From Bacillota bacterium (GTDB taxonomy: Bacteria; Bacillota; Clostridia; Oscillospirales; Ruminococcaceae), in assembly GCA_023394255.1 (NCBI GenBank), contig JAEXAZ010000045.1, positions 1 through 6,188 on the forward strand: a DNA stretch of 6,188 bases. Direction: 5' to 3'. The notes under the pieces were generated by a model, which worked only from the letters and a program-made list of their open reading frames with translations, did not search any database and was not told the DNA's origin. Positions 4,895 to 6,188 of the stretch are shown one piece after another; position 1 is the stretch's first letter, and each line of letters begins with the position of its first letter. The translations under genes and the position numbers were made by a program.

Positions 4895-6188
4895 ATGAGG
4901 GGAATTGTATCTTCTGTAACCGATATCAGAAGGAAGGTGTTTACTGAAGTGGCGCGGCTTGCCTATGAGGGCGGAGACTATTCGCGCATAGAGGCGCTGC
5001 CCTATAAAATCGTGCCCGGAGAGGTCGCTACCTACCGGGAATCCATCTTTTTGGAACGGGCGATCGTCGGCGAACGTTTGCGCCTTGCCATCGGGTTGCC
5101 GCTTCGTCCGCTGGATGAACATGCACCGGTTTCAATGGGCATTGATGAGAGCGCCATTGACGAGAAATATTACGACCCGCCTCTGGTCAACATCATCAAG
5201 TTTGCCTGCAACGCCTGCCCGGACAGGCAGTTCCATGTTTCAGACGCCTGTCAGGGCTGTCTGGCGCACCCCTGCAAGGAGGTATGCCCTAAAGACGCGG
5301 TTTCGATCGTTCACGGGAAGTCGGTCATCGACCAGTCCAAATGCATAAAGTGCGGGCGCTGCAAGGAGGCCTGCCCGTATGGCGCTGTCCTGAAACTGGA
5401 GCGCCCCTGCGCGAAAGCCTGCGGGATGGACGCAATCCGCAGCGACGAACAGGGGATTGCCGCGATCGATTATGACAAGTGCGTTTCCTGCGGGATGTGT
5501 TTGGTAAACTGCCCGTTTGGAGCAATTTCAGATAAAGGGCAGGTCTTCCAGCTGATCCACGCCATGCGCGATAACGCCCGGGTAATTGCGATTGTGGCGC
5601 CCGCGTTCATCGGGCAGTTTGGCCCCGCGATGACCCCCGAAAGATTTACCGCGGCCATGAAGCAGCTTGGGTTTGCCAGCGTGGTGGAGGTGGCGGTCGG
5701 CGCCGATCTCTGTACTATTGAGGAAGCAAAAGACTTTATGCGCGAGGTTCCTGAGAACCAGCCGTTTATGGCAACCTCCTGCTGTCCGTCATGGTCGGTC
5801 ATGGCGAAGAAGCTGTTCCCGGAGCTCGCCCCTTATATCTCTATGGCGCTCACACCGATGGTGCTGACCGCGCGCCTGCAAAAAAAGGAGCATAAAGACT
5901 GCAAAATCGCGTTTATCGGTCCCTGCGCGGCGAAAAAACTTGAAGCAAGCCGACGCACGATCCGCAGCGATGTGGATTTTGTGCTGACCTTTGAAGAACT
6001 GATGGGGATGTTTGAGGCGAAGGGCGTCGAATTTGGCGAGATCACCGAGGAAACCCCGCTGGAGGAAGCGACTGCCGCCGGACGCGGATTTGCCGTCAGC
6101 GGCGGAGTGGCGCAGGCTGTGGCGGACGCCGTCAAGCGCATCGATCCGGAGCGCGAGGTAAAAATTGCCTGCGCACAGGGCCTTCAGG
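4895..6188 (+). CDS. Monomeric [FeFe] hydrogenase, group B type (C-terminus beyond right edge)
   Basis: The enzyme catalyses reversible 2H+ + 2e- to H2, exchanging electrons probably with ferredoxin in the cytoplasm. 431 codons are visible from the ATG at 4895 (AAGGGG 6 nt upstream). Residues 1-104 are a family-specific N-terminal region. Residues 105-206 carry sixteen cysteines, enough for four [4Fe-4S] clusters: C105/C108, CQGC (119-122), C127/C131, CIKCGRCKEACP (150-161), C172/C176 and CVSCGMCLVNCP (196-207). The H-cluster domain follows: VAPAFIGQFG (234-243), GADLCTIEEAKD (269-280), motif L1 TSCCPSW (294-300) and motif L2 GPCAAKKLE (342-350). Cys297, Cys344 and Lys347 correspond to known H-cluster contacts, and Cys296 to the proton-relay cysteine. 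The third motif, with the last two cluster cysteines, would lie past the edge, so completeness cannot be judged. GPC in place of the MPC of Clostridium pasteurianum CpI, and the ferredoxin-only N-terminus, point to group B. It is separated from the preceding operon by a terminator and has its own promoter. Confidence 0.93.
   Translation, partial: MRGIVSSVTDIRRKVFTEVARLAYEGGDYSRIEALPYKIVPGEVATYRESIFLERAIVGERLRLAIGLPLRPLDEHAPVSMGIDESAIDEKYYDPPLVNIIKFACNACPDRQFHVSDACQGCLAHPCKEVCPKDAVSIVHGKSVIDQSKCIKCGRCKEACPYGAVLKLERPCAKACGMDAIRSDEQGIAAIDYDKCVSCGMCLVNCPFGAISDKGQVFQLIHAMRDNARVIAIVAPAFIGQFGPAMTPERFTAAMKQLGFASVVEVAVGADLCTIEEAKDFMREVPENQPFMATSCCPSWSVMAKKLFPELAPYISMALTPMVLTARLQKKEHKDCKIAFIGPCAAKKLEASRRTIRSDVDFVLTFEELMGMFEAKGVEFGEITEETPLEEATAAGRGFAVSGGVAQAVADAVKRIDPEREVKIACAQGLQ

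Overview
The window looks like chromosomal DNA of an anaerobic Clostridia-type Firmicute, probably of the Ruminococcaceae/Oscillospiraceae kind. This is inferred from a monomeric [FeFe] hydrogenase of the ferredoxin-rich group B type, strong purine-rich ribosome binding sites, a likely TTG start, sigma-A-like promoters, and GC-rich codon choice (TTA, CTA and TCA codons are almost absent from long stretches). No lineage-defining marker such as rRNA is present, so the placement is tentative. I saw no mobile element, CRISPR array, tRNA or rRNA.

Layout. (1) Positions 356 to 1, minus strand: the first 118 codons of a small exported protein with a clear signal peptide, cut by the left edge and not recognised. 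(2) Positions 357-710: a gene-poor, AT-richer divergent intergenic stretch with one 8-bp inverted repeat and a doubtful 62-codon ORF. (3) A promoter at 711-739 starts a plus-strand transcription unit of three genes: a DUF1015 family protein (774-2018), adenine deaminase ade (2058-3746) and a YeaE-type aldo/keto reductase (3765-4658). The gaps are 39 and 18 bp, and a textbook intrinsic terminator at 4669-4711 closes the unit. (4) A 183-bp regulatory gap holds a near-consensus promoter (4821-4849), an imperfect direct repeat and a weak Rex-like site. (5) From 4895 to the right edge: an [FeFe] hydrogenase with sixteen N-terminal cysteines and the first two H-cluster motifs; the C-terminal H-cluster motif lies beyond the window.

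How the genes fit. Adenine deaminase converts adenine to hypoxanthine plus ammonia (purine salvage or nitrogen supply). The aldo/keto reductase probably reduces small aldehydes with NAD(P)H. The DUF1015 protein has no settled function, and its co-transcription with ade and the reductase is the main clue here. The hydrogenase is a separate unit that probably disposes of reducing equivalents as H2 or senses/oxidises H2. No H-cluster maturase (HydE/F/G) is in view. I found no convincing unknown multigene system. The items most worth a second look are the DUF1015-ade-reductase operon, the tandem Fe-S units and altered proton-path and H-cluster residues of the hydrogenase, and the repeats in its promoter region.
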